From contig CAWCVZ010000005.1 in NCBI GenBank assembly GCA_963798865.1, positions 248,001 through 312,000 on the forward strand: a stretch of 64,000 bases of DNA, read 5' to 3'. The first letter of the stretch is position 1. Each line of letters begins with the position of its first letter. Shown here piece after piece: positions 1-9,600 of the stretch. The stretch comes from RBG-16-34-14 sp963798865 (GTDB taxonomy: Bacteria > Bacteroidota > Ignavibacteria > Ignavibacteriales > Ignavibacteriaceae). The position numbers and the translations under genes are program-made. The notes beneath the pieces were generated by a model. The model was given only the letters and a program-made list of their open reading frames with translations. It made no database searches and was not told the DNA's origin.

Positions 1-938
1 GTAGAGAATCCATTTAAATAAATTAAATCATTATTCAATCCCTCGGGCTCTAAAAAAAGGTGATGCTGCAGTTTATCTGAAAAACGAACCACTTTATCTT
101 CAATTGAAGGACAATAACGTGGACCGACTGCTTTAATTCTTCCCGTAAACATAGGTGAATTGCTAAATCCCTTTTCAAGAATTTTATGAACCCTTTCATT
201 TGTATGCGTAATATGGCAACTAAGCTGCGGAAGAAAAGGAAACTGCGAAATATCGGTAAAGTGCGAAAATGGTTGAGGATTTTTATCCCCAGCTTGTTCT
301 TCAAGTTCTTCAAAAGAAACAGAACTTTTTGCGAGACGGGGAGGTGTACCAGTTTTCAGGCGTCCTGTTTCAAAACCTAAAAACATTAAAGTTTCGGTTA
401 TTCCAGTTGCCGGTTTTTCACCAAACCTACCCCCTTTATTGGAATTTAATCCTGTATGCATCAAGCCATTTAAGAAAGTGCCTGAAGAGAGAATTAATGC
501 TTTGCAGCTTATTTCTTCACCTGAAAGAGTTTTTACCCCAACAATCTTTTTATTTTCCACTAACAGATCTATTACTGAGTCTTCAACAATAGTGATATTA
601 ACATTTTCGTTTATTATTTTATAAGCTTCTTCAGAATAAAGCTTCCTATCTGACTGACATCTTGGTGACCAAACTGCAGGACCTTTTGATTTATTCAACA
701 TCCTAAATTGAATTCCAGTTCGATCTGCAATTTTACCCATAACGCCCCCCAACGCATCAATCTCTCGAACAAGATGTCCTTTAGCAGTTCCCCCAACTGC
801 TGGATTACAAGACATTCTACCAATAGCATATTTATCCATTGTTATAAGAGCAATATCACAGTTCATTTGAGCTGCAGCATAGGAAGCTTCAATACCAGCA
901 TGTCCACCTCCAACAACTATAATATCAAAATTTTTCAT
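1..938 (-). CDS. mnmG: tRNA uridine-5-carboxymethylaminomethyl modification enzyme MnmG (5' part, cut by window edge)
   Basis: About 312 N-terminal residues are visible and the gene continues past the left edge. The protein starts with an FAD Rossmann motif (VVGGGHAGIEA). It contains both family signatures: CNPAVGGTAKGHLVREID near residues 48-63 and a GPRYCPSIEDK block near residue 274. MnmG works with MnmE to put a carboxymethylaminomethyl group on U34 of several tRNAs, using FAD and methylene-THF. The ATG at 938 gives the expected N-terminus with no leader. The reading frame is unbroken throughout. It lies 66 bases downstream of mnmE on the same strand, so the two are probably co-transcribed. 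Family assignment is firm. Confidence 0.96.
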   Translation of the reverse strand, partial: MKNFDIIVVGGGHAGIEASYAAAQMNCDIALITMDKYAIGRMSCNPAVGGTAKGHLVREIDALGGVMGKIADRTGIQFRMLNKSKGPAVWSPRCQSDRKLYSEEAYKIINENVNITIVEDSVIDLLVENKKIVGVKTLSGEEISCKALILSSGTFLNGLMHTGLNSNKGGRFGEKPATGITETLMFLGFETGRLKTGTPPRLAKSSVSFEELEEQAGDKNPQPFSHFTDISQFPFLPQLSCHITHTNERVHKILEKGFSNSPMFTGRIKAVGPRYCPSIEDKVVRFSDKLQHHLFLEPEGLNNDLIYLNGFS

Positions 939-953
939 AAAATTGCATTTTTT

Positions 954-969
954 AGTTTCACGTGGAAAA
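954..969. promoter_or_regulatory. parS-like ParB-binding site 1
   Basis: AGTTTCACGTGGAAAA matches the widespread chromosomal parS consensus (TGTTTCACGTGAAACA) at 13 of 16 positions, with the CACGTG core intact. It sits in the short gap between mnmE and mnmG. ParB loads on such sites, which cluster near oriC. The match is seen directly; ParB binding is inferred. Confidence 0.65.
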
Positions 970-990
970 AGATAAATTTATTTACAATTA

Positions 991-1006
991 CTTTTCACGT
1001 GAAACT
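991..1006. promoter_or_regulatory. parS-like ParB-binding site 2
   Basis: CTTTTCACGTGAAACT has a perfect TTTCACGTGAAA palindrome and matches the parS consensus at 13 of 16 positions. Its last two bases overlap the mnmE stop codon. It is centred 37 bases from the first site, so the pair sits inside the mnmE-mnmG operon. In many bacteria parA/parB follow mnmG, but those genes would lie beyond the left edge here. Confidence 0.75.
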
Positions 1007-2366
1007 ATTTACCTATACAGAATTTTGAAAAAATATTGTTTAGAACATCCTCAGACGAAACTTCACCAATTATTTCTCCAAGACTTAAAACAGTGTTTCT
1101 TATATCTACAGCTATAAATTCACCGCTTAAATTACTATTTATCGTTCCTAATGAATTATTCAAATTTTCCTTTGCCTTTTTCAAACAGTTATAGTGTCTT
1201 AAATTAGAAATTATAGCCGACTTTTCCGTATATATTGAGCTTCCTATTGCAGTTTTTTTTAATTTATTAAATAATATTTCGATTCCTTCTCCATTTAATG
1301 CTGATATATAAATATCTGCATTTCTTGAAATATTCCTTTCAAGGTCAATTTTGTTTACAACTTTAAGGATTTTTTCGGGCTTTGTAAAAGATGTTATTTC
1401 TTCAAATAATTCATTAGAACCATTTTGAAAAATATCTTCTATCAATAAAATAACATCAGCGTTTTTAATTACATTTCGACTTCTTAAGACTCCTTCTTTT
1501 TCTATTTCATCATCAGATTCCCTTATCCCGGCAGTATCATACAATCTAAATAAAATCCCATCAATTGAAACTTCTTCTCTTATTACATCTCTTGTTGTAC
1601 CAGGAATCGGGCTTACAATTGCTCTAGACTCCTTAAGAATATAATTTAAAAGTGAAGATTTACCAACATTTGGCTTTCCAACTAAGGCTACATTAACACC
1701 ATCTTTTACAATTTTTCCAAAATTATATGTATTAATAAGTTCGTCTATTTCGAATATAATCTCTTCGATTCTTTTAACAAGCTCAGAATATTTTATCAAT
1801 TCTATGTCTTCTTCAGCAAAATCAAGTTCCAACTCCACAAATGACGCAGAATCTAAAAGCTTTTTTCTTAAATCCTGAACTTTAGAAGACAATAAACCAT
1901 CAAGCTGATTTCGAGCTCCGAAAAGGGAAGCTTCTGTTCTGGAATTAATTATATCTAATACAGCTTCTGCTTGGCTAAGATCAATTTTACGATTTAAATA
2001 TGCTCTTTTTGTAAATTCGCCAGGTTCTGCAGTTCTTGCACCATTCTCTAAAAGAATTTCTACAACTCTTTTAGTTATGAATGAACTGCCATGGGTACTA
2101 ATTTCTACAGAATCTTCTCCAGTATAAGAATTAGGGGATCTGAATATACTTACAAGAACATCATCAATTATTAAATCAGAGGAGTCAATAATTTTTCCAT
2201 AATGAATTGTATGAGTTGCTGCATCTTTTAGTTTATTCTTACTTTGAAATATTTTATCCACAAAAGATATTGCTTTAGGGCCGCTAACTCTAATGACAGC
2301 AATTGCACCGGTACCGGCTGGGGTTGCTATTGCAACAATGGTATCATTTTCAAATGAATTTTGCAT
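1005..2366 (-). CDS. mnmE: tRNA modification GTPase MnmE (TrmE)
   Basis: This 453-residue protein has normal length for the family. It has an N-terminal folate-binding domain, then a helical domain with an inserted G domain: P-loop GKPNVGKS near residue 228, DTAG switch II, and NKID for guanine specificity. It ends in the invariant C-terminal CIGK, which contains the catalytic Cys. With MnmG it forms the complex that modifies U34 of tRNAs reading two-codon sets. The start at 2366 gives a standard N-terminus. The gene is intact and leads an operon with mnmG. The 313-base gap upstream separates it from the divergent cbpA-clpB operon. Confidence 0.97.
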   Translation of the reverse strand: MQNSFENDTIVAIATPAGTGAIAVIRVSGPKAISFVDKIFQSKNKLKDAATHTIHYGKIIDSSDLIIDDVLVSIFRSPNSYTGEDSVEISTHGSSFITKRVVEILLENGARTAEPGEFTKRAYLNRKIDLSQAEAVLDIINSRTEASLFGARNQLDGLLSSKVQDLRKKLLDSASFVELELDFAEEDIELIKYSELVKRIEEIIFEIDELINTYNFGKIVKDGVNVALVGKPNVGKSSLLNYILKESRAIVSPIPGTTRDVIREEVSIDGILFRLYDTAGIRESDDEIEKEGVLRSRNVIKNADVILLIEDIFQNGSNELFEEITSFTKPEKILKVVNKIDLERNISRNADIYISALNGEGIEILFNKLKKTAIGSSIYTEKSAIISNLRHYNCLKKAKENLNNSLGTINSNLSGEFIAVDIRNTVLSLGEIIGEVSSEDVLNNIFSKFCIGK

Positions 2367-2538
2367 AGGAAATTTGATTAAAGTTTACAAAATTAATAAA
2401 AGAATGTCCGATTAACAATTAAAATTCTTTCACTAAGGACAGACCCTAGATATATGAAATTATGGCGGGTATATCGTCATAATAAGAATAAAATATATGG
2501 TTTTACATAAAATATATGCCATAAAGTCAAATTGCCGG

Positions 2539-2572
2539 AGTCACTATATAATCCCGTAAGTCACTGTACAAT
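2539..2572. promoter_or_regulatory. Two direct repeats 20 bp apart in the mnmE/cbpA divergent gap
   Basis: AGTCACTATATAAT (2539-2552) and AGTCACTGTACAAT (2559-2572) differ at two positions and start exactly 20 bases apart, close to two helical turns. The first copy ends in TATAAT, a possible -10 box. They lie in the 313-base gap between divergent mnmE and cbpA. A regulator site for the chaperone operon is possible but unproven. I see no CIRCE element (the HrcA operator) in this gap. Confidence 0.35.
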
Positions 2573-2647
2573 AAGGGATTAGGGGAATTAATATCCTCTG
2601 GCATATCAGTTGGACAGCATGAATACTTTTAGAATATTAACATATAA

Positions 2648-2665
2648 TAGTTTAAACTTAAACTA
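2648..2665. promoter_or_regulatory. Inverted repeat just upstream of cbpA
   Basis: TAGTTTAA-AC-TTAAACTA has perfect 8-base arms around a 2-base centre and ends 14 bases before the cbpA start codon. It occupies the place where a Shine-Dalgarno would sit, and none is evident. It may be an operator or a 5'-UTR hairpin controlling the chaperone operon. A related 14-base palindrome with the same GTTTAAAC core lies in front of the HisH-like gene at 27628. Confidence 0.35.
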
Positions 2666-2679
2666 AATGAATCTATCGC

Positions 2680-3609
2680 ATGGAATTTAAAGATTACTAC
2701 AAAATACTAGGAATAGATAAACAGGCTTCAGCCGATGATATAAAGAAAGCTTACAGAAAGCTTGCTAAAAAATATCATCCGGATAAGAATCCAAATGATA
2801 AATCTGCTGAAGAAAAATTTAAAGAAGTCTCTGAAGCTTATGAAGTTTTGAAAGATCCTGAAAAAAGAAAAAAGTATGATACCCTCGGGGCGAACTGGAA
2901 ACATTATCAAAATACTGGCGGAACTAGTGAAGAATGGTTTAGAAATTTCAATCAAAACCAACAGGGGGGCAGCTATCAATTCTCTGGAAATTTTAATGAT
3001 CTATTTGGGGGTGTAGGCGGCTTCTCTGATTTCTTTGAGAGTTTCTTTGGGGGTGGTGGAAAATCGAGAAGTGCAAGTGGATTTACAAACATCCCGCAGA
3101 AGGGAAATGATTATGAAGCATCCCTAACTATCTCTTTAGAAGAAGCTCATAGAGGTGTTGAAAAACAATTTACTGTTGATGGAAGAACTTTAAAGGTTAA
3201 AATAACCCCTGGTATTGAAGAAGGGAAAAAACTCAGGTTAAGAAACCAAGGGGGTGAAGGGAAAGCCAGTGGGGAGAAGGGTGATTTATATTTAAAAATT
3301 CAAATTGAAAAACATCCTCACTTTGAAAGAAAAGAAAATGATCTGTATTATAATCTTAATGTTGATTTATATACAGCAGTTCTTGGTGGAAAGAAAGAGG
3401 TAACGACTTTAGATGGAAAAAGACTTAATATTATTATCCCGAAAGAAACTGAGAGCGGAAAAATTTTGAAGATAAAAGGAATGGGAATGAGTAAGTCCGG
3501 AAGAACAGATAGAGGTGATTTATTTGTAAGAATTAATGTTACCATTCCTAAAAATCTTACTGACGAAGAGATAAAACTGTTTGAGAAATTGAAGAGTTTA
3601 AGGGACTAA
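2680..3609 (+). CDS. cbpA: DnaJ-type co-chaperone, CbpA-like (no zinc-finger domain)
   Basis: This 309-residue protein has an N-terminal J domain with HPD at residues 33-35, a Gly/Phe-rich linker (about 75-140), and two beta-sandwich substrate-binding domains. It lacks the CxxCxGxG zinc fingers of true DnaJ, so it is the CbpA/DjlA-like class II type. It stimulates the ATPase of DnaK and delivers unfolded proteins. clpB starts 15 bases downstream, which makes a refolding/disaggregation operon of the kind seen in Bacteroidota. The gene is intact. Confidence 0.93.
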   Translation: MEFKDYYKILGIDKQASADDIKKAYRKLAKKYHPDKNPNDKSAEEKFKEVSEAYEVLKDPEKRKKYDTLGANWKHYQNTGGTSEEWFRNFNQNQQGGSYQFSGNFNDLFGGVGGFSDFFESFFGGGGKSRSASGFTNIPQKGNDYEASLTISLEEAHRGVEKQFTVDGRTLKVKITPGIEEGKKLRLRNQGGEGKASGEKGDLYLKIQIEKHPHFERKENDLYYNLNVDLYTAVLGGKKEVTTLDGKRLNIIIPKETESGKILKIKGMGMSKSGRTDRGDLFVRINVTIPKNLTDEEIKLFEKLKSLRD

Positions 3610-3624
3610 GAAAGGAAAAATAAA

Positions 3625-6258
3625 ATGGCATTTAATTTTAATAAACTAACAGTAAAGGCTCAGGAGGTTGTCCAAACGGCGATTGAGATTGCACAGAACT
3701 ATGGCAACCAGGTTTTAGAACCGGAACATCTTCTCGCAGCATTAATTCAGGAACAGGGAAATATTGCAGACACAATTATGCAAAAAGCCGGCGGCAATAT
3801 TAATCAGATAAAGCTGAAGGTAAATGCTTTGCTTGAGGCTTTGCCAAAAGTAAGCGGTGCCGGAGTCGGTAACCAGCAGATGTCCGGCAATATTGCTAAA
3901 CTATTTGATGCGGCTACAGCCGAAGCAAAAAATCTTAAAGATGAATTTGTTTCTACCGAGCATCTGCTTTTGGCTTTAACAAAAGATAATGGAAAGGCCG
4001 GGCAGCTTTTAAAAGATAACGGTATTTCACACGATGATGTTTTAACGGCTTTGAAAGAAGTTCGTGGGAACCAAAGAGTAACTTCGCAGAATCCTGAAGA
4101 CACTTATCAATCTTTACAAAAGTACGGAAGAGATTTAAATGAACTTGCACGTTCGGGAAAACTTGACCCGGTAATTGGAAGGGATGAAGAAATTCGTAGA
4201 GTGCTTCAGGTTCTTTCAAGAAGAACAAAAAATAATCCTGTTCTTATTGGTGAGCCGGGAGTTGGTAAAACTGCAATTGCAGAAGGAATTGCTCACCGTA
4301 TCGTTTCTGGTGATGTTCCTGAAAATTTGAAGACAAAAAGAATTGTTGCGCTCGATATGGGCGCTCTTGTTGCGGGAACTCAATTCCGTGGGCAATTTGA
4401 AGAACGTCTTAAAGCTGTTATTAAAGAAGTTCAGGAATCCAACGGAGAAATAATTCTTTTTATTGATGAGCTTCATACGCTTGTTGGCGCAGGTGCGGTT
4501 TCTGGTTCTATGGATGCTGCAAATATTTTGAAACCTGCTCTTGCCAGAGGAGAACTTCATGCAATCGGTGCAACAACACTTGATGAATACAAAAAGCATA
4601 TTGAAAAAGATGCGGCGCTTGAAAGAAGATTTCAGCCAGTTCTTGTTTCCGAGCCTTCTGTTGAAGATACAATTTCAATTTTAAGAGGGCTGAGTGAACG
4701 CTACGAAGTTCATCATGGTGTTAGAATTCTAGACAGCGCAATTGTAGCCGCTGCCCAGTTATCTCATCGTTATATAACAGATAGATTTCTTCCTGATAAA
4801 GCAATTGATTTGATTGATGAAGCTGCTTCAAAATTAAGGATAGAAATTGATTCTATGCCCGAAGAGCTTGATTCAATTGAAAGAAAAATTAAACAGCTTG
4901 AAATTGAAAGAGAAGCCTTGAAGCGCGAGAAAGATGAATCATCTCAAAAAAGATTAGGAGATATAAAACAGGAATTAAGTGAGCTTTCCGAAGAAGCAAA
5001 TAAACTGAGAATGCACTGGAATCTTGAGAAAGAAAAAATCCGGAAGATCCGTTCAATGAAAAGTGAAATTGATAACTCCAAAACTCTTGCCGATAAATAT
5101 GAACGTGAGGGTGATCTCGGCAAAGTTGCAGAGCTTCGTTATGGAAAAATTGCTTCTCTGGAAAAACAATTAAAAGAAGAAACAAAACAGCTTGCTGAAA
5201 TTCAGAAATCTCAAAAGATGCTGAAGGAAGAAGTCGATGCCGAGGATATTGCCGAAGTTGTTTCCAAATGGACAGGAATTCCTGTTAGCAGAATGCTTGA
5301 AGGTGAAAGAGCAAAACTGCTCAGGCTTGAGGATGAGTTGCACAACAGAATTGTGGGACAGGATGAAGCTGTGTCTGCGGTTGCAAATGCAATCAGAAGA
5401 TCTCGGACAGGCTTGCAGGATGTTAACCGACCGATTGGTTCTTTCATTTTTCTTGGAACAACCGGTGTTGGCAAAACAGAACTCGCTCGTGCACTTGCAG
5501 AATATCTTTTTGATGATGAACATGCAATGATTAGAATTGATATGTCAGAGTATATGGAAAAATTCTCTGTCTCAAGGTTGATCGGTGCACCCCCGGGATA
5601 TGTTGGTTATGAAGAGGGTGGACAATTAACTGAAGCGGTCCGCAGAAGACCTTACTCTGTTATTCTGCTTGATGAAATTGAAAAAGCTCATTCAGATGTG
5701 TTTAATGTTTTGCTGCAGGTTCTTGATGACGGACGTTTGACCGACAACCAGGGACGCACTGTAAATTTTAAGAACACAATAATTATTATGACATCAAACC
5801 TCGGTTCTCACTTAATTCAGGAGCGGCTGCAGGATCTGGATGAGAATAAAGTTGAAGAGATAATGGGAGATCTGAGATATAAGCTGAATGATCTCTTAAG
5901 AAAAACAATCCGCCCCGAGTTCTTAAACAGGATTGATGAAATAGTTCTCTTTAAACCACTAACAAAGAATGAAATAAGAAAGATTGTTGATATACAAATT
6001 CAACATGTACAAATGCTTCTTAAAGATAAAGAGATTATCCTCGATGTTGATGATGAAGCAAAAGACTGGCTTGCAAAGTTGGGATACGATGTTACTTACG
6101 GTGCAAGACCATTGAAGAGAACAATACAAAAGTATCTCACAAATCCATTATCGCAGGAACTATTAATGGGTAATTTTAATGACGGAGATACAATTACTGT
6201 AACTCTTGGTCATTCAGGAAAACTTGTGTTTAACAAAGCTGAAGTTGCAGTTGAGTAA
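3625..6258 (+). CDS. clpB: ATP-dependent protein disaggregase ClpB
   Basis: The 877-residue length is typical for full-length ClpB. Domains in order: N-terminal Clp repeat domain (1-150), first AAA+ module with Walker A GEPGVGKT at 209-216, a coiled-coil middle domain (about 410-520, the mark of ClpB as against ClpA/ClpC), and a second AAA+ module with Walker A GTTGVGKT near 611-618. The small D2 domain is at the C-terminus. ClpB threads aggregated proteins through its hexamer together with DnaK/DnaJ. An AAGGAAAA stretch precedes the ATG. It is co-transcribed with cbpA. Confidence 0.97.
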   Translation: MAFNFNKLTVKAQEVVQTAIEIAQNYGNQVLEPEHLLAALIQEQGNIADTIMQKAGGNINQIKLKVNALLEALPKVSGAGVGNQQMSGNIAKLFDAATAEAKNLKDEFVSTEHLLLALTKDNGKAGQLLKDNGISHDDVLTALKEVRGNQRVTSQNPEDTYQSLQKYGRDLNELARSGKLDPVIGRDEEIRRVLQVLSRRTKNNPVLIGEPGVGKTAIAEGIAHRIVSGDVPENLKTKRIVALDMGALVAGTQFRGQFEERLKAVIKEVQESNGEIILFIDELHTLVGAGAVSGSMDAANILKPALARGELHAIGATTLDEYKKHIEKDAALERRFQPVLVSEPSVEDTISILRGLSERYEVHHGVRILDSAIVAAAQLSHRYITDRFLPDKAIDLIDEAASKLRIEIDSMPEELDSIERKIKQLEIEREALKREKDESSQKRLGDIKQELSELSEEANKLRMHWNLEKEKIRKIRSMKSEIDNSKTLADKYEREGDLGKVAELRYGKIASLEKQLKEETKQLAEIQKSQKMLKEEVDAEDIAEVVSKWTGIPVSRMLEGERAKLLRLEDELHNRIVGQDEAVSAVANAIRRSRTGLQDVNRPIGSFIFLGTTGVGKTELARALAEYLFDDEHAMIRIDMSEYMEKFSVSRLIGAPPGYVGYEEGGQLTEAVRRRPYSVILLDEIEKAHSDVFNVLLQVLDDGRLTDNQGRTVNFKNTIIIMTSNLGSHLIQERLQDLDENKVEEIMGDLRYKLNDLLRKTIRPEFLNRIDEIVLFKPLTKNEIRKIVDIQIQHVQMLLKDKEIILDVDDEAKDWLAKLGYDVTYGARPLKRTIQKYLTNPLSQELLMGNFNDGDTITVTLGHSGKLVFNKAEVAVE

Positions 6259-6266
6259 GCCATTAT

Positions 6267-6347
6267 TGTCATTCCGGTTTTTGCCGAAGGCATCCCTTCG
6301 GGAGAGCCGGAATCTCTAAAAGATGCTGAAATAAATTCAGTATGACA
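6267..6347. repeat. Nested palindromic intergenic repeat (REP/MITE-like)
   Basis: The 81-base element is bounded by TGTCAT and ATGACA. Inside it, ATTCCGG pairs with CCGGAAT and CCGAAGG pairs with CCTTCGG. It lies just after clpB and could also stop transcription. Its core ATCCCTTCGGGAGAG (6292-6306) recurs with one mismatch in the disrupted tRNA copy at 52473-52487. The element at 33397-33462 is a second palindrome with the related outer sequence TCATTCC. Confidence 0.6.
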
Positions 6348-6520
6348 AAATAAAAACAATATTAAGAGGCTATCTCAAAAGCTTTGTTTAATCCATTCAT
6401 TTGAACACCTCTGTTTTAAAGTTATTACATAAACATTAACTGCTGTTAAATGGCAATCGAAAGTTGTTGACAATAAACTTAAGGTGTTATAAGTTTACTA
6501 ATATAAAACAGGAGGGGAGT

Positions 6521-6627
6521 ATGAAATCAAGTTTATTGCTCTCTCTTACACTTCTTTTTGTCTTAATCTACCTGACCAACCTCGGGATACAATTTTTGTA
6601 ACTATCGACGAAAGGGGATTGCTATGA
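6521..6627 (+). pseudogene. Very small secreted-peptide gene with a frameshift, coupled to the next gene
   Basis: A strong Shine-Dalgarno (GGAGGGG) precedes an ATG and a hydrophobic leader (MKSSLLLSLTLLFVLIY). The literal frame stops at 6601 after 26 codons. A one-base shift near 6568 opens a coding-like tail (PDQPRDTIFVTIDERGLL) that ends at a TGA overlapping the next start as ATGA (6624-6627). This suggests a real peptide of about 35 residues, translationally coupled to the large protein downstream. The product is unknown. Confidence 0.4.
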
Positions 6628-9600
6628 AAAAACAAAATAAAACCCTTATTACTACCGGAACTTTAATTTTCCTGTCTTTCTCATTCAATATCTTTGGACA
6701 AACCAGTCCTTACCCTCAAAGTAATTATATAACAGACATTACTTATAATTGGGCGACTCATATTATGTTGGCCCCGGGTAGCGATAACTGGCCAACGACC
6801 TGGGCAGATGATGATAATCAATATTCATCCTGGGGTGATGGCGGAGGATTCGGAGGGACTAATGATCTTGGTCGAGCTTCTCTTGGAGTGGCCAGAATAG
6901 AAGGGACAGGTTCATCTTACACAGGCCATAATGTATATGGCGGATATAATGGTGAACACCCTTCCACAATAGATGGAAAATCCCGTGGTATTATTTGTAT
7001 AAACGGAGTACTTTATATGTGGGTAGGGCCAGGCTCAGTTCCGGTTGGATTTAATGAATCAAGACTTTATACATCTACAGATCATGCAGCAACCTGGGTG
7101 AGAAATGATAACTGGGCTTTTGTAAAGAGTGAGGGAATTATAATGCCTGGTTTTTTACAGTTTGGAAAAAACTTTGCAGATGCACGTGATAATTATGCAT
7201 ACATTTATTCGCAAAGATATGTAAATGATACTTCTCAGATTCCCGGGAAAATAGATTTGATGCGTGTAGACAAAACCCAAATCCTGAATCGTACTTCATA
7301 TGAATTCTTTGAAGGGTTTGATTTACCTGGAAATCCTCTCTGGACTTCAGATTTAAATTAAGAGAGCCGGTATTTGAAGATCCCAATGGAGTTGGAAAAG
7401 GATTAGGAGTAAGCGTAATATACAATCCGGGACTTAATAGATACATCCTGATGGTAGAGCATAGTGATTTCGCAGTGGGAAATATCGGAATATTTGAAGC
7501 ATCCGAACCCTGGGGTCCCTGGAAAACTATTTCTTATGAAAGTGGATTTGGTACCGGACATGTTGCACAGAAAAGTTTTTACTGGAATATTTCACCTAAG
7601 TGGCTCTCATCTGATGGAAAAGATTTTGTATTAATATTTACAGGTATCGATGAACTGGATTCCTGGAATACCGTGGAAGCAAGTTTCACAATTAATAATA
7701 TTGGAGAAACCAGCCCTTACCCTCAAAGTAATTTTATAACAGGCATCACTTATAACTGGGCATCTCACAAAAGCTTAGCTCCCGGCAGCGATGGTTGGGC
7801 TACAACCTGGGCTGACGATGGGAATCTATATTCAATTTGGGGTAATGGCGGTGGATTCGGGGGGACTAATGTAAATGGCAGAGTTTCTCTTGGAGTTGCC
7901 AGAATCGAAGGTCAGGGATCCACTTATACTGGTTATAATGTGTATGGCGGATTTAATGCTGAGAATCCTTCTAATATAGATGGAAAATCCCGTGGTATAA
8001 TTTGTATTGATAGCGTACTTTATATGCTGGTTGGACCAGGCTCGTATCCTGATGAATTTAATGAATCACGTCTCTATAAATCAACAGACCATGCGGCAAC
8101 TTGGTTAAGAAATGATAGCTGGGCTTTTCTTAAAAGCGAGGGAATTATAATGCCCGGGTTTTTACAGTTCGGGAAAAACTTTACAAATGCCCTGGATGAC
8201 TACATATATATTTATGCGCAAAGATATATAGATGATATTTCTCAGATTCCAGGAAAAATAGATTTGATCCGTGTACAGATAAACCAAATTATGAATCGTG
8301 CTTCTTATACATTCTTTGCTGGCTTTAATGAATCAGGTTATCCCCTCTGGGCATCGGATATAAATTTGCGTCAACCCGTATTTGAAGATCCCAATGGTGT
8401 GGGAAGAGGATTAGGAGTAAATGTAACTTTTGATCCCGGACTGAATAGATACATTCTGATTGTTGAACATGGTAATTTTGCGGAAGGGAATATGGGAATA
8501 TTTGAATCTCCAAATCCGTGGGGCCTATGGAAAACTGTTGCTTATGAAAATGGATTCGGTGCCGGGCATATTCAACAAACCAGTTATTACTGGAATATTT
8601 CGCCTAAATGGATCTCAACAGATGGTCAACATTTTGTATTGACATTTACAGGCTCAAATGAATTGGAGTCATGGAATACTGTTGAAGCAACTTTCACTCT
8701 TAATCCGGTTTTAATACCTCAATTTTTTGATCAGACAAATATATCTTTAATTGATTTATACCGGGGCTCAATAAACTGTGGGGATTATGATAATGATGGC
8801 TATCTGGATATACTTCTGACAGGAGACTGGAATGATGGAGGTTTTTATCAAAGCTTTTCTAAAGTATACCATAATAATGGCAACAACACATATAGCGAAC
8901 AAACATCAATATCACTTCCTGGTCTTTCGAATAGTAAACCAACCTGGGGTGATTATGATAATGATGGTTATGTAGATATACTTTTAAAGGTTCGCATATT
9001 TATCATAACAATAAGGATAACACATTTACGGAAAATACCTCAATAATTTCGGGCGGTATCTATGGTTCCGCAGCCTGGGGTGATTATGATAATGATGGTT
9101 ATCTTGATATTACTTATAACAGGTGCCGGGACGGGATCTAAAATTTATCATAACAATAAGGATAATACATTTACAGAAGAATACTTCGGTTTCTCTTATT
9201 TATGTTGACCTGAGCTCGGTAGATTGGGGTGATTATGATAATGATGGTTATCTCGATATACTTTTAACCGGTCATTGGGGTGGATTGAATGATTATCCGA
9301 TATCAAAAATTTATCACAACAATACAGACGGCACATTTACAGAAAATACTTCAACTTCTCTTATGGGCATGGAATATGGTTCTGCAGCCTGGGGTGATTA
9401 TGATGCTGATGGTTATTTAGATATTATTTTACACGGTAGTAAAATTCCAACTTATCTTTCTTATTTAGGTTATTTAAATATATATCATAACAGTGGGGAT
9501 GGTACATTTACGTCACAAACATCGGTACATACAGAAGGAGAATGGGGAAGCTCGGTAGCCTGGGGTGATTATAATAATGATGGTTATCTCGATTTTATTA

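Noticed and set aside
269..592. Open frames on the plus strand opposite mnmG
   Set aside because: They are antisense shadows of the mnmG frame, which has continuous conserved motifs.
4216..5523. Several minus-strand open frames of 80-130 codons within clpB
   Set aside because: They lie opposite the clpB coding frame and have low-complexity, Ser/Phe-rich translations typical of shadows.
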